From positions 14,150 through 78,149 of the forward strand of contig CAZDCD010000021.1 of the NCBI GenBank assembly GCA_964503885.1: a stretch of 64,000 nt of DNA, read 5' to 3'. Source of the DNA: CAZDCD01 sp964503885 (GTDB lineage: Bacteria; Bacteroidota; Bacteroidia; Bacteroidales; UBA10428). Within the stretch, counting starts at the first letter, position 1, and each line of letters opens with the position of its first letter. Position numbers and translations under genes: made by a program. Shown here piece after piece: positions 33,989 to 43,944 of this stretch. The notes below the pieces were generated by a model, which saw only the letters and a list, made by a program, of their open reading frames with translations, was not told the origin of the DNA and ran no database searches.

Positions 33989-36862
33989 TTATACCTGCTC
34001 TTCATAAAATTCCGGTGCAGCACAGGTACAAACCAGGTTTCTGTCGCCATAAGCATCGTCTATTCTGCCCACCGACGGCCACAATTTGTTATCCTCCACC
34101 CATTTCAGCGGGAATGCAGCTTTCCGGCGGGTATAAGGCATCGACCACTCATCGGTTATGGTTGCCTTCTGGGTATGGGGTGCATTTTTCAGGAGATTAT
34201 TTTCTTTAGTGCCGTTTTCATTAATTTCACTGATCTCATGATGGATTGCGATCATGGCTTCAGCGAATCGGTCGAGTTCCTGTTTCGATTCGCTTTCGGT
34301 GGGCTCTGCCATAATGGTGCCGTGTACCGGAAAAGAAAGCGTGGGTGCATGAAAACCATAATCCATCAATCTTTTAGCAATGTCAATATCGGTTATTTCG
34401 CCTGACTGTTTGAAATCGCGGCAATCGAGAATCATCTCATGGGCAACAAATCCCTTGTCCCCTTTGTATAAGATCCTGTAATGATCTTTCAGGCATGCTG
34501 CCAGGTAATTTGCATTAAGTATGGCTATTTTCGAAGCCAGGGTCAAACCTTCTGAACCGAGCATCGAGCAATATGCATGTGAAATGGTAAGTATGCTTGC
34601 ACTCCCCCAGGGAGCAGCCGAAACTGCTCCGACTCCGTGAACTCCTCCGGTGGCAATTACCGGATGGGCAGGTAAAAACTCCACCAGGTGATCGGCCACG
34701 CCTATGGGACCCATTCCCGGTCCCCCGCCTCCATGCGGTATCCCGAATGTTTTGTGCAGATTCAGATGGCATACATCGGCGCCGATCTTTGCCGGACTGG
34801 TAAGCCCTACCTGTGCGTTCATATTCGCACCGTCCATATATACCTGTCCCCCGTTGCGATGAACAATGTCAGCCATTTCGCCGATCAGAGATTCAAAAAC
34901 CCCGTGTGTGGAAGGATATGTGATCATGAAGGCGGCAAGGTATTCCATGTTGGCTTCAGCCTTCGTCTTAAGATCGGACATATCGACATTTCCGCGCTCA
35001 TCGCACCGTACCACCGCCACCTTAAATCCTGCCATCACTGCACTGGCCGGATTTGTCCCGTGCGCAGACGATGGGATCAGCACCACATCCCTGTGGCTGT
35101 TGCCTTTGCTCTCGTGGTATTTCCTGATCACCATAAGTCCGGCATATTCTCCTGCAGCTCCCGAATTGGGCTGAAAAGATATTTCCCCGAATCCGGTAAT
35201 AACACGCAGAAACTTGCCCAGCTCATAAAACAATTGCTGATACCCTTCTACCTGGTCGATCGGCACAAAAGGGTGAATTTCCCCGAATTCAGGCCAGCTC
35301 AGAGGCAACAATTCAGTAGCTGCATTCAGTTTCATAGTACATGACCCCAGGGGGATCATGGAATGGGTAAGGGAAAAATCTTTCCGCTCAAGCTTTTTGA
35401 TGTACCGCATCATCTCTGTTTCTGACTGGTTTCGTGTGAAAACATCGTACATCAGGAATTCCGATGTCCGTTTGAACCTGTCGTTGAAGTATACCCTGTC
35501 CGTCAGCTTCTCGAAAATTTTAACCGGTCTTTTGTTGGCATATGAGAATACCTCAATAAGAAGATTCAGATCATCAGCAGTTGTAGGTTCATCGATGCTG
35601 ATACCTATTGTATTATCGTTGAAATACCTCAGGTTGATGCTCCGCTCGAGGGCCAGAATATTGATGTCTCTTCTGCTTATATTATCCGGCAGTTTAACCC
35701 TGAGTGTATCGAAGAAATCCTCATTTTCCTGCTTGTAGCCTAATTCAAGGAGCTTCTCATTCAGCAGGCCGGTCATCTGATGGATGCGTGTTGCTATCTG
35801 TTTCAACCCCGAAGGACCGTGATACACGGCATACATTCCGGCCATGGTTGCAAGCAAGGCCTGCGAGGTACAAATGTTCGAGGTGGCCCGTTCACGTTTA
35901 ATATGTTGTTCGCGTGTCTGCAGTGCCATCCGCAGTGCCCTGTCCCCGTTTGAATCGAGGCTCACACCTATGATCCTGCCGGGTATGCTTCGTTTATATT
36001 CATCGCGTGTGGCAAAATAAGCGGCATGCGGGCCACCATAGCCCATGGGTATCCCGAAACGCTGGGTAGAACCGATAACCACATCTGCATTCCATTCTCC
36101 CGGAGGTACCAGCAAAACCAGGCTCATAAGGTCTGCCGCAACAGCAACGCGTGTATTGTTGGCATGCGCTCCGGCCACAAATGCCGAATAATCGTTTATC
36201 TTACCGTCACCGGCAGGGTATTGGATAAACGCTCCGAAAATCCCGGCCTCCCAGTTCAATGTGTTGTACTTTCCGGTAAAAATCTCTATTCCTAACGGAT
36301 AAGCCCTGGTTTTCAATACTTCCAGGGTTTGCGGAAAAATGTTATCATCGACAAAAAAACGGTTATGCCCTGCTTTCTGTTCTTCTCTTGAGCGCAGGTT
36401 ATGCATCATGATCATAGCTTCCGCGGCGGCGGTGGCCTCATCAAGAAGCGAGGCATTGGCAATTTCCATAGCTGTAAGTTCCATGATCACAGTCTGAAAA
36501 TTCAGCAAGGCCTCCAGCCTGCCCTGCGAGATCTCCGCCTGGTATGGTGTATAGGATGTATACCATCCCGGGTTTTCAAGTATATTGCGCTGAATGACTG
36601 CCGGAAATATGGTATCGTAATACCCCATTCCGATATACGATTTGAATACCTTATTCTTTGCCGCAAGGCGTCGGATATACTTTATGTATTCGTATTCATT
36701 CATACTTGCAGGGAGATCGAGGGGCTTTTCAAGCCGTATTGCTGAAGGAATGGTGTTGTCGATGAGTTCATCAAGGGATTTGACCCCGATTTTCCGGAGC
36801 ATCTCCGGAATTTCAGATTCTCTTGGTCCGATATGCCTGTCTGCAAAATTCTCTATGCCCAT
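33989..36862 (-). CDS. gcvP: Glycine dehydrogenase (decarboxylating), P-protein
   Basis: A PLP enzyme of 957 residues that decarboxylates glycine and passes the aminomethyl group to lipoylated GcvH. It is the single-chain form in which the two ancestral halves are fused. The PLP lysine is K704 in [18 protein letters not shown]. The N-terminal half starts [17 protein letters not shown], as is usual. It is the last gene of a same-strand run with pcm and an MBL hydrolase, 56 bases after the latter. GcvT and GcvH are not in the window. LpdA, the L-protein, is at 45-47 kb. Confidence 0.96.
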   Translation of the reverse strand: MGIENFADRHIGPRESEIPEMLRKIGVKSLDELIDNTIPSAIRLEKPLDLPASMNEYEYIKYIRRLAAKNKVFKSYIGMGYYDTIFPAVIQRNILENPGWYTSYTPYQAEISQGRLEALLNFQTVIMELTAMEIANASLLDEATAAAEAMIMMHNLRSREEQKAGHNRFFVDDNIFPQTLEVLKTRAYPLGIEIFTGKYNTLNWEAGIFGAFIQYPAGDGKINDYSAFVAGAHANNTRVAVAADLMSLVLLVPPGEWNADVVIGSTQRFGIPMGYGGPHAAYFATRDEYKRSIPGRIIGVSLDSNGDRALRMALQTREQHIKRERATSNICTSQALLATMAGMYAVYHGPSGLKQIATRIHQMTGLLNEKLLELGYKQENEDFFDTLRVKLPDNISRRDINILALERSINLRYFNDNTIGISIDEPTTADDLNLLIEVFSYANKRPVKIFEKLTDRVYFNDRFKRTSEFLMYDVFTRNQSETEMMRYIKKLERKDFSLTHSMIPLGSCTMKLNAATELLPLSWPEFGEIHPFVPIDQVEGYQQLFYELGKFLRVITGFGEISFQPNSGAAGEYAGLMVIRKYHESKGNSHRDVVLIPSSAHGTNPASAVMAGFKVAVVRCDERGNVDMSDLKTKAEANMEYLAAFMITYPSTHGVFESLIGEMADIVHRNGGQVYMDGANMNAQVGLTSPAKIGADVCHLNLHKTFGIPHGGGGPGMGPIGVADHLVEFLPAHPVIATGGVHGVGAVSAAPWGSASILTISHAYCSMLGSEGLTLASKIAILNANYLAACLKDHYRILYKGDKGFVAHEMILDCRDFKQSGEITDIDIAKRLMDYGFHAPTLSFPVHGTIMAEPTESESKQELDRFAEAMIAIHHEISEINENGTKENNLLKNAPHTQKATITDEWSMPYTRRKAAFPLKWVEDNKLWPSVGRIDDAYGDRNLVCTCAAPEFYEEQV

Positions 36863-36918
36863 GAATGTGTGGTGTTATTAAGATTTCCTTTCCTCAAAAC
36901 GGATTGGGAAATTACCGG

Positions 36919-37575
36919 TTAATACTCTTGTAAAAAAGGATTTGTATCATGTTCATCCTTAATGGTGGTTGAAGGCCCGTGACCCGGAAATACGACTGTT
37001 TCCGGGGGCAAAGGCAATAACTTTTTCCGGATTCCTTCAATAAGCTGGTCAAAATTTCCGCCAGGAAGATCGGTTCTGCCGATACTTCCCTTAAAAAGTA
37101 CGTCACCCGCAATGAGAAAGGCATCATCCGGACTATACAATACAATGCTTCCGGGTGAATGTCCCGGCACCTGAAAAACCTGCATCGAAGATTTTCCGAA
37201 TACAACGGTATCGCCTTCACAGATGTTTTTATCGGCAGGAGGAGATTGTTCTGCCTCGAACCCGTACATACGGGCAAACTCAATGTTCCTTTCAAGGATA
37301 AACCAGTCGCCCTCGTTTGCCAGAAGAGGTATGTTATACTTTTCTGCCACAAACTTATTTCCAAAAACATGATCGGTATGGCAATGTGTGTTGATGATTT
37401 TAACAGGTACAAGCTTCTTTTCATCAATAAACCGGACCAGTTCTTGCTTTTCTTTTTCAGAATAATAACCCGGATCGATCAGGATGCATTCACCCGATTC
37501 GTCATACAGCACAAAAGAGTTGACTGCAAAATCATTTACTACAAACAATTCATGACGTATCATTCTTTTTTCCAA
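36919..37575 (-). CDS. MBL-fold metallo-hydrolase, glyoxalase II-like
   Basis: A 218-residue cytoplasmic metallo-beta-lactamase-fold hydrolase. The metal motif is H64-x-H66-x-D68-H69 (NTHCHTDHVFG), followed by the later ligands in VPGHSPGS, AGDVLFKGSIGRTD and FPGHGPSTT. The GRTD segment is typical of the small glyoxalase II-like or persulfide-dioxygenase-like group of thioester hydrolases. It starts 6 bases after the pcm stop and precedes gcvP, which suggests one transcript. The natural substrate is not known. Confidence 0.87.
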   Translation of the reverse strand: MEKRMIRHELFVVNDFAVNSFVLYDESGECILIDPGYYSEKEKQELVRFIDEKKLVPVKIINTHCHTDHVFGNKFVAEKYNIPLLANEGDWFILERNIEFARMYGFEAEQSPPADKNICEGDTVVFGKSSMQVFQVPGHSPGSIVLYSPDDAFLIAGDVLFKGSIGRTDLPGGNFDQLIEGIRKKLLPLPPETVVFPGHGPSTTIKDEHDTNPFLQEY

Positions 37576-37581
37576 ATTACG

Positions 37582-38223
37582 TTACGCTTTTCCTTTTAGC
37601 AAAGGAACAAAAACAAAATACCCTTGTTCAGTCTGACGGAATTCTTGTTCTCCCGTTTTCTCGACAAGATACATAACCTGTGATTTGCTTCCGCCAACCG
37701 GTATAACGAGCCTGCCCCCGATCACCAACTGATCGAGTAACTTCGGGGGTATCCCGGGGGCTGCTGCCGTAATGAGTACCCTGTCAAAAGGCCCGTAGGT
37801 AGGCAATCCTTCATTGCCGTCGCCGTAAAACAGGTTTGGCGTATATCCGATCTTCGGCAGCAGCGATTTGGCCTTCAGGTATAATTCACGGTACCTCTCA
37901 ATGGAATATACTTTCGCGCCCATTTCGAGTAACACCGCAGCCTGGTAGCCTGAGCCCGTGCCAATTTCCAGCACTTTATCCATTTTTCCGGCATCAAGCA
38001 GCTCCGACTGAAAAGCTACGGTATACGGTTGTGAAATTGTTTGACCTTCACCTATAGGAAAGGCCTGGTCTTTATAAGCAAACTTGATGAAGCTGCTGTC
38101 CATAAACAGGTGGCGGGGAACCCTGCTCATGGCTTCCAGGACCGACCCGTTTTTTATGCCTTTGGCCCTGAGCTCTTCAATTAGCTTTTTTCGTAACCCT
38201 TTATGCAAAAAACTATCTTCCAT
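37582..38223 (-). CDS. pcm: Protein-L-isoaspartate O-methyltransferase
   Basis: A 213-residue SAM-dependent methyltransferase that repairs isoaspartyl damage in proteins. The SAM-binding motif is VLEIGTGSGYQAAVLLE (about residues 78-94), preceded by GEGQTISQPYTVAFQSELL, the conserved PCMT segment with the substrate Ser. Length is normal. On the minus strand a TATTTTTG lies at 38270-38263 and could be its -7 element. It heads the pcm-MBL-gcvP run. Confidence 0.93.
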   Translation of the reverse strand: MEDSFLHKGLRKKLIEELRAKGIKNGSVLEAMSRVPRHLFMDSSFIKFAYKDQAFPIGEGQTISQPYTVAFQSELLDAGKMDKVLEIGTGSGYQAAVLLEMGAKVYSIERYRELYLKAKSLLPKIGYTPNLFYGDGNEGLPTYGPFDRVLITAAAPGIPPKLLDQLVIGGRLVIPVGGSKSQVMYLVEKTGEQEFRQTEQGYFVFVPLLKGKA

Positions 38224-38317
38224 GGAAAACCAAGTATGCCGGTTTCAAATTAACAATGAAAACAAAAATAGTTGATAAGTTGATTTGAAAAAAAAAAATG
38301 TGTACACCTAAATCATT

Positions 38318-38325
38318 TATGTTTG
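38318..38325 (+). promoter_or_regulatory. -7 element ahead of the Gfo/Idh/MocA-like gene
   Basis: TATGTTTG is an exact TAnnTTTG match, 16 bases before the start at 38342. No clear -33 box is seen. Confidence 0.45.
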
Positions 38326-38341
38326 TACAAAGGCAAACTGC

Positions 38342-39280
38342 ATGATCAGAATAGGATTAGCTGGAAGCAAAAAGCATATTATTTCACACCTTGAAATATT
38401 TGCAAAGATCCCCGGAATTCAGATATCCGGTTATTGCGATGAATTCCATTCTTTTCAGGAAAACATACTGCCTTTTGGTGCCGAATATTGCGCCACGGCA
38501 GATGAGCTGATAAAACATTCCGACGCCGTTGTATATGTTACAGGTGAGCACCGGTATTATAAAACAGCCTTACAGTCGCTCAAGGAGTCCAAACATATAT
38601 TTCTATCACACGGCATCGTTGAAAATAAAAGCCAGTCGCAACAGCTCATTAAGCTCGCCGGCGAAGCCAATGTTATTCTTATGGTCGAGCGTCCCGGGAG
38701 GTACCATGCCGCCCTGGCTTCTGTGATGCCCCATCTGAAAAACATTCGGCTTATTGAACTGCACACCCAGTTTGTCAGCCAGAACGGACATTCCTATGAA
38801 AACCTTTTCAGGGCTGTCATAAACGACCTTGACATTATTCATACGGTACTGCATTCGAATGTAAAAAATGTAAAAGCCTGCGGTATTAAAATGGTGAACG
38901 GAAACCCCGATGTGATCAATGTCAGGCTTGAATTCGACAACGGAAGTGTTGCAAACCTGAACTGTTCGCGGGTTACTCCGGAGAATGTGCATTTTGGAAT
39001 GTTCACCCAGCAGGATAGGATTACCAAAATAGATTTCCTTTCCAATGAAGTTATGGTGATCAAACCCGAAAAGCGCAGCGGTCAGCTTAACGGCGACTAT
39101 GATCTGAACCCGGTGGTAAGAAAAGTAGTCCCCAATAACCCGCTGATGGATGAGTATCTGAATTTCATTTATTCCATCAACAATAATTCCAAGCTGCTTT
39201 CAAACCGCGAAGAACAATTTAAATCGCTTTACATTACCGAACGGATTATGGATTGTCTCGGCAAAGTGATCAGTGATTGA
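38342..39280 (+). CDS. Gfo/Idh/MocA-like oxidoreductase lacking the EKP motif
   Basis: A 312-residue Rossmann-fold protein with the fold order of the Gfo/Idh/MocA family: an N-terminal IRIGLAGSKKHIISHLEIF nucleotide-binding segment and a C-terminal beta-sheet domain (about 120-290). The catalytic EKP box that normally follows the H-V/I strand is absent; here the segment reads KHIFLSHGIVEN. The next strand keeps VERPGRYHAAL in place of the usual GHVERFNPA. It may be a non-catalytic member or use a different residue. It lies upstream of a polyprenyl sugar transferase on the same strand, but a 187-base gap with its own promoter separates them. A link to sugar metabolism is weak inference. Confidence 0.72.
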   Translation: MIRIGLAGSKKHIISHLEIFAKIPGIQISGYCDEFHSFQENILPFGAEYCATADELIKHSDAVVYVTGEHRYYKTALQSLKESKHIFLSHGIVENKSQSQQLIKLAGEANVILMVERPGRYHAALASVMPHLKNIRLIELHTQFVSQNGHSYENLFRAVINDLDIIHTVLHSNVKNVKACGIKMVNGNPDVINVRLEFDNGSVANLNCSRVTPENVHFGMFTQQDRITKIDFLSNEVMVIKPEKRSGQLNGDYDLNPVVRKVVPNNPLMDEYLNFIYSINNNSKLLSNREEQFKSLYITERIMDCLGKVISD

Positions 39281-39345
39281 AACCATTCCCGTCAATTTAT
39301 CGTTATAATTTGTAAATTCTCATAACGATAAGAATCAATAATTTC

Positions 39346-39353
39346 TATATTTG
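39346..39353 (+). promoter_or_regulatory. -7 element ahead of the sugar transferase gene
   Basis: TATATTTG is an exact -7 match. The start codon at 39468 lies 115 bases downstream, so the leader is long. Confidence 0.45.
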
Positions 39354-39467
39354 CACTTTTCACAAATACAGAATACATACTTGTTACACAATACAGCTTT
39401 TTTTATGTACATCTTTGCTTTTTGACCAGTCGTATTTAGGCATCGATGACTTAACCGGGAATATTCA

Positions 39468-40883
39468 ATGAACAAAAAATACCAGCTAGCTAAGTATCTG
39501 ATTTCGGATTTTCTTGCTGCATTATTAAGCTGGTGCAGCTTCTATTTCTTCAGAAAACTGGTTATCGAACCCCAGAAATTCGGTCATCCCATACCCCTTG
39601 AAATAGCCCCTAAATTTTACCTGGCACTGGCTGTAATTCCGTTCTTCTGGTTGATTATCTACTATATTTCAGGGTATTACCGGGATGTATTCAGAAAATC
39701 GAGGCTCGCTGAACTCTGGCAGACATTTTCAAACACCGTTCTCGGCGTAACTGTGCTGTTTTTTGTACTGATACTCGACGATACTATTGATACCTATTCG
39801 AATTACTACCTGTCCTTTATCGTGCTGTTTTCATTTCATTTCATCTTCACCTATATACCCCGGCTTATTATCACCACCCATACCACCCATAAGATTCACC
39901 GCCGGATCATCGGGTTCAATACACTTATGATCGGAAGCAATGAAAAAGCCATCGAAACGTTCACGGAAATTGAAAATCAACCCCGAAGCAGCGGAAATAA
40001 ATTCATCGGATTTGTCAATGTAAACGACAAACCCAAATTTAAACTAGAGAAATATTTGCCGTATCTTGGAAGCCTTGAAGACGTGAAAATGATCATTGAA
40101 ACCAACGGGGTCGAGGAGGTGATTATAGCAATCGAATCATCGGAACACGACAAAATCGGAAAAATCATCAATAAGCTTATCGACACCAATGTTTCGCTAA
40201 AGGCGATTCCCAGTATGTATGACATCCTGACCGGGAGAGTGAGGATGTCGGGAATACTAGGGACCCCTCTTATTCAGATCAGCCATCAACTTATGCCTGC
40301 CTGGCAGGAAAACATCAAGCATGCACTGGATTTTATTATCTCTTTAATTGCGCTTGTCATTTTGTCTCCATTGTGTCTATTCCTGATGATCGGGGTAAAA
40401 CTTTCATCCCCGGGCCCGATATTTTACAGCCATGAAAGGATCGGCAGGTATGGCAAACCATTTACCATTTTCAAATTCCGGTCGATGGTTACCGATGCCG
40501 AAAAGAACGGCCCCGAGCTTTCATCGAAAGACGACTGCCGAATCACCAGGTTCGGGCGATTTATGCGGAAAGCCAGGTTGGATGAAATTCCAAATTTCTA
40601 CAATGTGCTTAAAGGCGATATGTCGCTTGTCGGACCAAGGCCGGAGCGGAAATACTTTATTGAAAAAATCGTGGAAAAAGCCCCTCATTATATTCACCTG
40701 TTGAAAGTCAAGCCCGGAATAACGTCGTGGGGCCAGGTCAAGTATGGCTATGCCGAAAACGTCGAACAGATGCTGAAACGGCTCAAATACGACCTGATCT
40801 ACCTGGACAACATGTCGCTTTACGTTGACATAAAGATAATTATTTATACCCTGATGACAATAATACGGCGGAAGGGAGTATAA
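39468..40883 (+). CDS. Polyprenyl-phosphate sugar-1-phosphate transferase (WcaJ/WbaP type)
   Basis: A 471-residue membrane protein that transfers the first sugar phosphate to undecaprenyl phosphate for exopolysaccharide or O-antigen synthesis. Four N-terminal membrane helices (about 10-135) are followed by a CoA-binding-like domain (about 140-250), a fifth hydrophobic re-entrant segment (about 285-310) and the catalytic bacterial sugar transferase domain, with FKFRSMV, RKARLDEIPNFYNVLKGDMSLVG and GPRPE (about 345-395). The DE of LDEIPN is part of the active site. No other polysaccharide genes are adjacent, so the sugar and product are not predictable. Confidence 0.9.
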   Translation: MNKKYQLAKYLISDFLAALLSWCSFYFFRKLVIEPQKFGHPIPLEIAPKFYLALAVIPFFWLIIYYISGYYRDVFRKSRLAELWQTFSNTVLGVTVLFFVLILDDTIDTYSNYYLSFIVLFSFHFIFTYIPRLIITTHTTHKIHRRIIGFNTLMIGSNEKAIETFTEIENQPRSSGNKFIGFVNVNDKPKFKLEKYLPYLGSLEDVKMIIETNGVEEVIIAIESSEHDKIGKIINKLIDTNVSLKAIPSMYDILTGRVRMSGILGTPLIQISHQLMPAWQENIKHALDFIISLIALVILSPLCLFLMIGVKLSSPGPIFYSHERIGRYGKPFTIFKFRSMVTDAEKNGPELSSKDDCRITRFGRFMRKARLDEIPNFYNVLKGDMSLVGPRPERKYFIEKIVEKAPHYIHLLKVKPGITSWGQVKYGYAENVEQMLKRLKYDLIYLDNMSLYVDIKIIIYTLMTIIRRKGV

Positions 40884-40887
40884 GCCC

Positions 40888-41451
40888 CTACCCGCTTTTA
40901 AACGGATACCTGCCAAGAACTTTATACACTGCACCATTTGCATTCAGGATGCTTTCATAGTAAAGGAGTTCCGAAACAGTAAACGTAAGGAATTCCCGGT
41001 TTTTATTGTGCTCGATCAGCCGAATCAGTTGGTCACGGTTCTTCAGGAATTTTATTCTTCCGATGGTCAGATGCGGCCTGAACATCCTGCTTTCTTTTTG
41101 AAATCCAATGGCTGACAACGATGTTTCAATTTCTCTGTACAATGCTTCAAGACTTTCCGAAGGCTCAATCCCCAACCAGATCACACGTGGATCTTGTATG
41201 TTCCTGAAGACACCCGAATCTTTTATGCTCAGGCTGAACGGAACCACATTTTCTGTAAGATCATGCAATTGCATTTTCACAAGATCACGCACATTGTCAT
41301 AGGTATCACCCAGAAATTTCAGGGTAAGGTGCAACTGATTTTCATTGCTCCACTTAATTTTATCACCGTCCAGTTTTTGGGAAAACACGGCCAGACAATC
41401 CTTTATATTCTGATTACCAGGAATATGAACAGCTATAAATGTTCTTTTCAT
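40888..41451 (-). CDS. thpR: RNA 2',3'-cyclic phosphodiesterase, 2H family
   Basis: A 187-residue protein with the two HxT motifs of the 2H phosphoesterase family: H41-L-T43 in QLHLTLKFLG and H127-L-T129 in RPHLTIGRIK. The start MKRTFIAVHIP is typical of ThpR (formerly 2'-5' RNA ligase LigT). It hydrolyses 2',3'-cyclic phosphate ends of RNA in the cytoplasm. The gene converges on the sugar transferase gene with a gap of four bases. Confidence 0.9.
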   Translation of the reverse strand: MKRTFIAVHIPGNQNIKDCLAVFSQKLDGDKIKWSNENQLHLTLKFLGDTYDNVRDLVKMQLHDLTENVVPFSLSIKDSGVFRNIQDPRVIWLGIEPSESLEALYREIETSLSAIGFQKESRMFRPHLTIGRIKFLKNRDQLIRLIEHNKNREFLTFTVSELLYYESILNANGAVYKVLGRYPFKSG

Positions 41452-41617
41452 AACAGCTGTGTATTGCTTTTTTTTTGAAGATCATACCGGATTAAAAACG
41501 ATGGACACTACATACCGGTGAACAAAAATATTCAAATGACGCATAAAAATGGTACATGTGTGTGCAGAAACGGTAGAAGATTAAAACAGGAGGAATACAA
41601 TGCCCGGAGTACGCAAC

Positions 41618-42217
41618 TTATAATGCCCCGTGTTCGATCATGATCACAATTTCGTTAATGAGCTTGTCTTCCCCTTCGGCATCAAACCTGCTCTTGAGGT
41701 TCGAGCCAAAGATCCTTGCTACCGTTTGCCAGAAAAACGCCGGGAAAGACCCGCGCAACTCTTTTACAAGATCATAGGATGTTTCACCGATCTCCCTGTC
41801 GATTAATTTAATAAGGATTCGTCCCTGGGTGATGGTCAGATTTTTGAGGTCGCCTTCAAACTCATCTTTAATCTCCTGTTCAACCTGTTTGATATATTCC
41901 TTTTTTGCTCTTTCGGTCTTCAGCGTAAGAAAATGGGCATTTACCTCGTCGTATTTTTTCTTTGCCAGTTTGGCATAGGGATATGCTTTTTTAACATTCC
42001 TGATCAGGCGTTGGTATCTTCTCATATCCCTGTTCGAACTAAACCGTCTTTTCGGGAAAATGTACACTTCGTCAATAGTCGAAAGCAATATGGTATCGCC
42101 ATCGATCACAACTCCATACAGCACATTGTCTCCGTTTATATAACGCAGGGTATCCTGAGAAAATCCCGGATTACGGGCAGTCAGCAAGAGAACCAGTATA
42201 ACAGGCAATTTTCTCAT
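41618..42217 (-). CDS. DUF4294 protein, secreted
   Basis: About 199 residues with a signal peptide (MRKLPVILVLLLTARNPGFS) that sets the start at 42217, seven codons inside the longest ORF. The mature part matches DUF4294, a family confined mainly to Bacteroidetes. It has an N-terminal GDTILLSTIDEVYIFPKRRF segment and a long helical region (KKAYPYAKLAKKKYDEVNAHF). The role is unknown. It stands alone. Confidence 0.8.
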   Translation of the reverse strand: MRKLPVILVLLLTARNPGFSQDTLRYINGDNVLYGVVIDGDTILLSTIDEVYIFPKRRFSSNRDMRRYQRLIRNVKKAYPYAKLAKKKYDEVNAHFLTLKTERAKKEYIKQVEQEIKDEFEGDLKNLTITQGRILIKLIDREIGETSYDLVKELRGSFPAFFWQTVARIFGSNLKSRFDAEGEDKLINEIVIMIEHGAL

Positions 42218-42446
42218 ATATCGTTCTCCGGATAACACGTCAAATATTATGCCGTCAGCCAGATTAATTAAACGTAAAATCCCTCAATAATGTTCTATGG
42301 TTTGGCCATAAATTAGCTCTACAAAGGTATTAAATTCACTTCAATTAAATGCAAAAAAACAGTGATGACATCCGCAGGGATAAGCCCTGGAAGCATTGCA
42401 GGTGCCTGATAAACCATAAAACCTTTTCAATGGCTGAATTGTTTAC

Positions 42447-42454
42447 TATTTTTG
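42447..42454 (+). promoter_or_regulatory. -7 element that supports the CDGSH gene start at 42466
   Basis: TATTTTTG is an exact TAnnTTTG match lying inside the 5' extension of the long ORF. It favours ATG 42466 as the start, although the resulting leader would be only a few bases. Confidence 0.4.
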
Positions 42455-42465
42455 CAAAAAAACGG

Positions 42466-42930
42466 ATGGCAGAATTCGAGAATGATTATAATGATGTGAA
42501 TGATCGTGAATATACAAACGGTGAGATCACCGTTTTCTGGAAACCCAGAAAGTGTATTCATGCCACAACCTGTTACCGGGAACTTATTGAAGTTTTTAAC
42601 CCGCGGAAACGGCCATGGGTAAATATGGACGGCGCACCATCCGAGGAAATTATACGGGTTGTTGACCTTTGCCCGACGAAGGCCCTGGCTTACAAATGGA
42701 ATAAAGATGCGGAGCACAAACAGGGTGAAGAACAGTCAAAATCCGTTCAGAATGAAGTGAGGATCATGAAAGACGGTCCGGTGCTCATAAAAGGTGACTT
42801 CAGCATCACAGGATCTGACGGAAAACCGATAAAAACCATGAAAATGGCCTCGATCTGCCGGTGCGGGATGTCAATGAATATGCCCTTTTGTGACGGTTCT
42901 CACAGAAAAAACGGTTTCACGGCAGATTAA
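42466..42930 (+). CDS. Iron-sulfur protein: divergent Fer4 domain plus CDGSH domain
   Basis: A 154-residue protein. Residues 20-76 are a Fer4_19-type divergent mono-cluster domain with C30, C36 and C69 (KCIHATTC ... DLCPTKAL). Residues 100-152 are a CDGSH domain with C131-x-C133, C142 and H146 (CRCGMSMNMPFCDGSH) that should bind a 2Fe-2S cluster through three Cys and one His. The longest ORF starts at 42349, but ATG 42466 is chosen because the upstream residues look unconserved and a -7 element lies within them. The next gene, 11 bases on, is a second CDGSH protein. Function is probably electron transfer or cluster handling, which is inference. Confidence 0.87.
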   Translation: MAEFENDYNDVNDREYTNGEITVFWKPRKCIHATTCYRELIEVFNPRKRPWVNMDGAPSEEIIRVVDLCPTKALAYKWNKDAEHKQGEEQSKSVQNEVRIMKDGPVLIKGDFSITGSDGKPIKTMKMASICRCGMSMNMPFCDGSHRKNGFTAD

Positions 42931-42941
42931 AATGCGCAACA

Positions 42942-43139
42942 ATGGCAAAAGACGATAAAACACTCAGGATAACGATTCTCAGGAATGGACCGATACATAT
43001 TCAGGGTGTATTTGAATTCAAAGACAGTTCGGGGAATAGTACGCGTGAGTGCAAAGACTTGTTGCTGTGCCGGTGCGGCGCATCCGGGAATATGCCTTTT
43101 TGCGATGAAACACACTGCAAGGTCGGTATTAAAGACTGA
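42942..43139 (+). CDS. Small CDGSH iron-sulfur protein
   Basis: A 65-residue protein that is nearly all one CDGSH domain, with ligands C43, C45, C54 and H58 in CRCGASGNMPFCDETH. The usual CDGSH is replaced by CDETH, but all four ligands are kept. It lies between the larger CDGSH gene and pgeF with gaps of 11 and 10 bases, so these three are almost certainly one operon. It may form a homodimer or pair with the preceding protein. The N-terminal half repeats the beta-hairpin IRNGPIHIQGVF-like part of its neighbour, which suggests a duplication. Confidence 0.87.
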   Translation: MAKDDKTLRITILRNGPIHIQGVFEFKDSSGNSTRECKDLLLCRCGASGNMPFCDETHCKVGIKD

Positions 43140-43149
43140 AGGGTAAACC

Positions 43150-43944
43150 ATGTATTCCGAAAAATCCGGGACTTCAAGAATCTGGAAATTTGAGCGTTTA
43201 AATAACTACGATAGGGTAACCCATTTTATTACCGAACGTAAGGGAGGCATCAGCATGCCTCCTTATTCTTCATTTAATCTAAGCCTTAAAGTCGGCGAGG
43301 ATGCCGGACTTGTATTAAAAAACCGGAGTATCCTTGCTGCGGATCTGGGGACAACGCCTGACCGTTTTTATTTCCCCGATCAGCGCCATACGGCCAATAT
43401 CCGGGAGTTGACTTCAGCCGAACCGGCAGGCGAATTAAAGGAAACAGATGCATTGATTACCGCCATTCCCGATATTTTTATTTGCGTAACCACAGCCGAT
43501 TGTATACCCATCATCCTTTATGATCCGGAAAACCATGCTGCCGGCATCGTTCATGCCGGCTGGAGGGGAATAGCAGCATCTGTGGTATACGCAACGGTTA
43601 TAAGGATGCAGACCACCTACGGTTCAATTCCGGGGAACATTCTGGCATGTATGGGTCCGTCGATCTTATGGAAAAACTATGAGGTCGGTCCCGAGGTAAT
43701 CACCGCCCTGGAAAAATCCGGTGGACATAAATCAGAAGCGATCAGAACCAGATCTGCAGATGGAAAAGGATTTGTCGATCTCCCTGAAGCTGCAGGAGAT
43801 CAGTTGCGAAAAGCCGGGCTTGCCGGATCCAATATAGAGACATCCGGAATATGCACCTTTGAAAATAATGACCGGTTTTACTCTGCCCGTAAGGAAGGCA
43901 TCATAAGCGGCAGGTTTGCCACCGGAATTATGCTAAGAACCTGA
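43150..43944 (+). CDS. pgeF: Laccase-domain protein, PgeF/YfiH family
   Basis: A 264-residue member of the YfiH/LACC1 family. The zinc ligands appear as H80 (DQRHTANI), C118 (TTADCIPII) and H135 (GIVHAGWRG), with MGPSI downstream. Family members were long called polyphenol oxidases. They act as purine nucleoside phosphorylase/deaminase, and E. coli PgeF edits mis-incorporated L-serine in peptidoglycan. The start ATG 43150 lies 10 bases after the CDGSH gene, and the three form one run. Why the two CDGSH proteins are joined to it is unclear. Confidence 0.9.
   Translation: MYSEKSGTSRIWKFERLNNYDRVTHFITERKGGISMPPYSSFNLSLKVGEDAGLVLKNRSILAADLGTTPDRFYFPDQRHTANIRELTSAEPAGELKETDALITAIPDIFICVTTADCIPIILYDPENHAAGIVHAGWRGIAASVVYATVIRMQTTYGSIPGNILACMGPSILWKNYEVGPEVITALEKSGGHKSEAIRTRSADGKGFVDLPEAAGDQLRKAGLAGSNIETSGICTFENNDRFYSARKEGIISGRFATGIMLRT

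Noticed and set aside
34688..35344. Long antisense ORF of 218 codons inside gcvP
   Set aside because: It is a shadow of the well-conserved gcvP reading frame. The translation is rich in Arg, His and Cys without family pattern.
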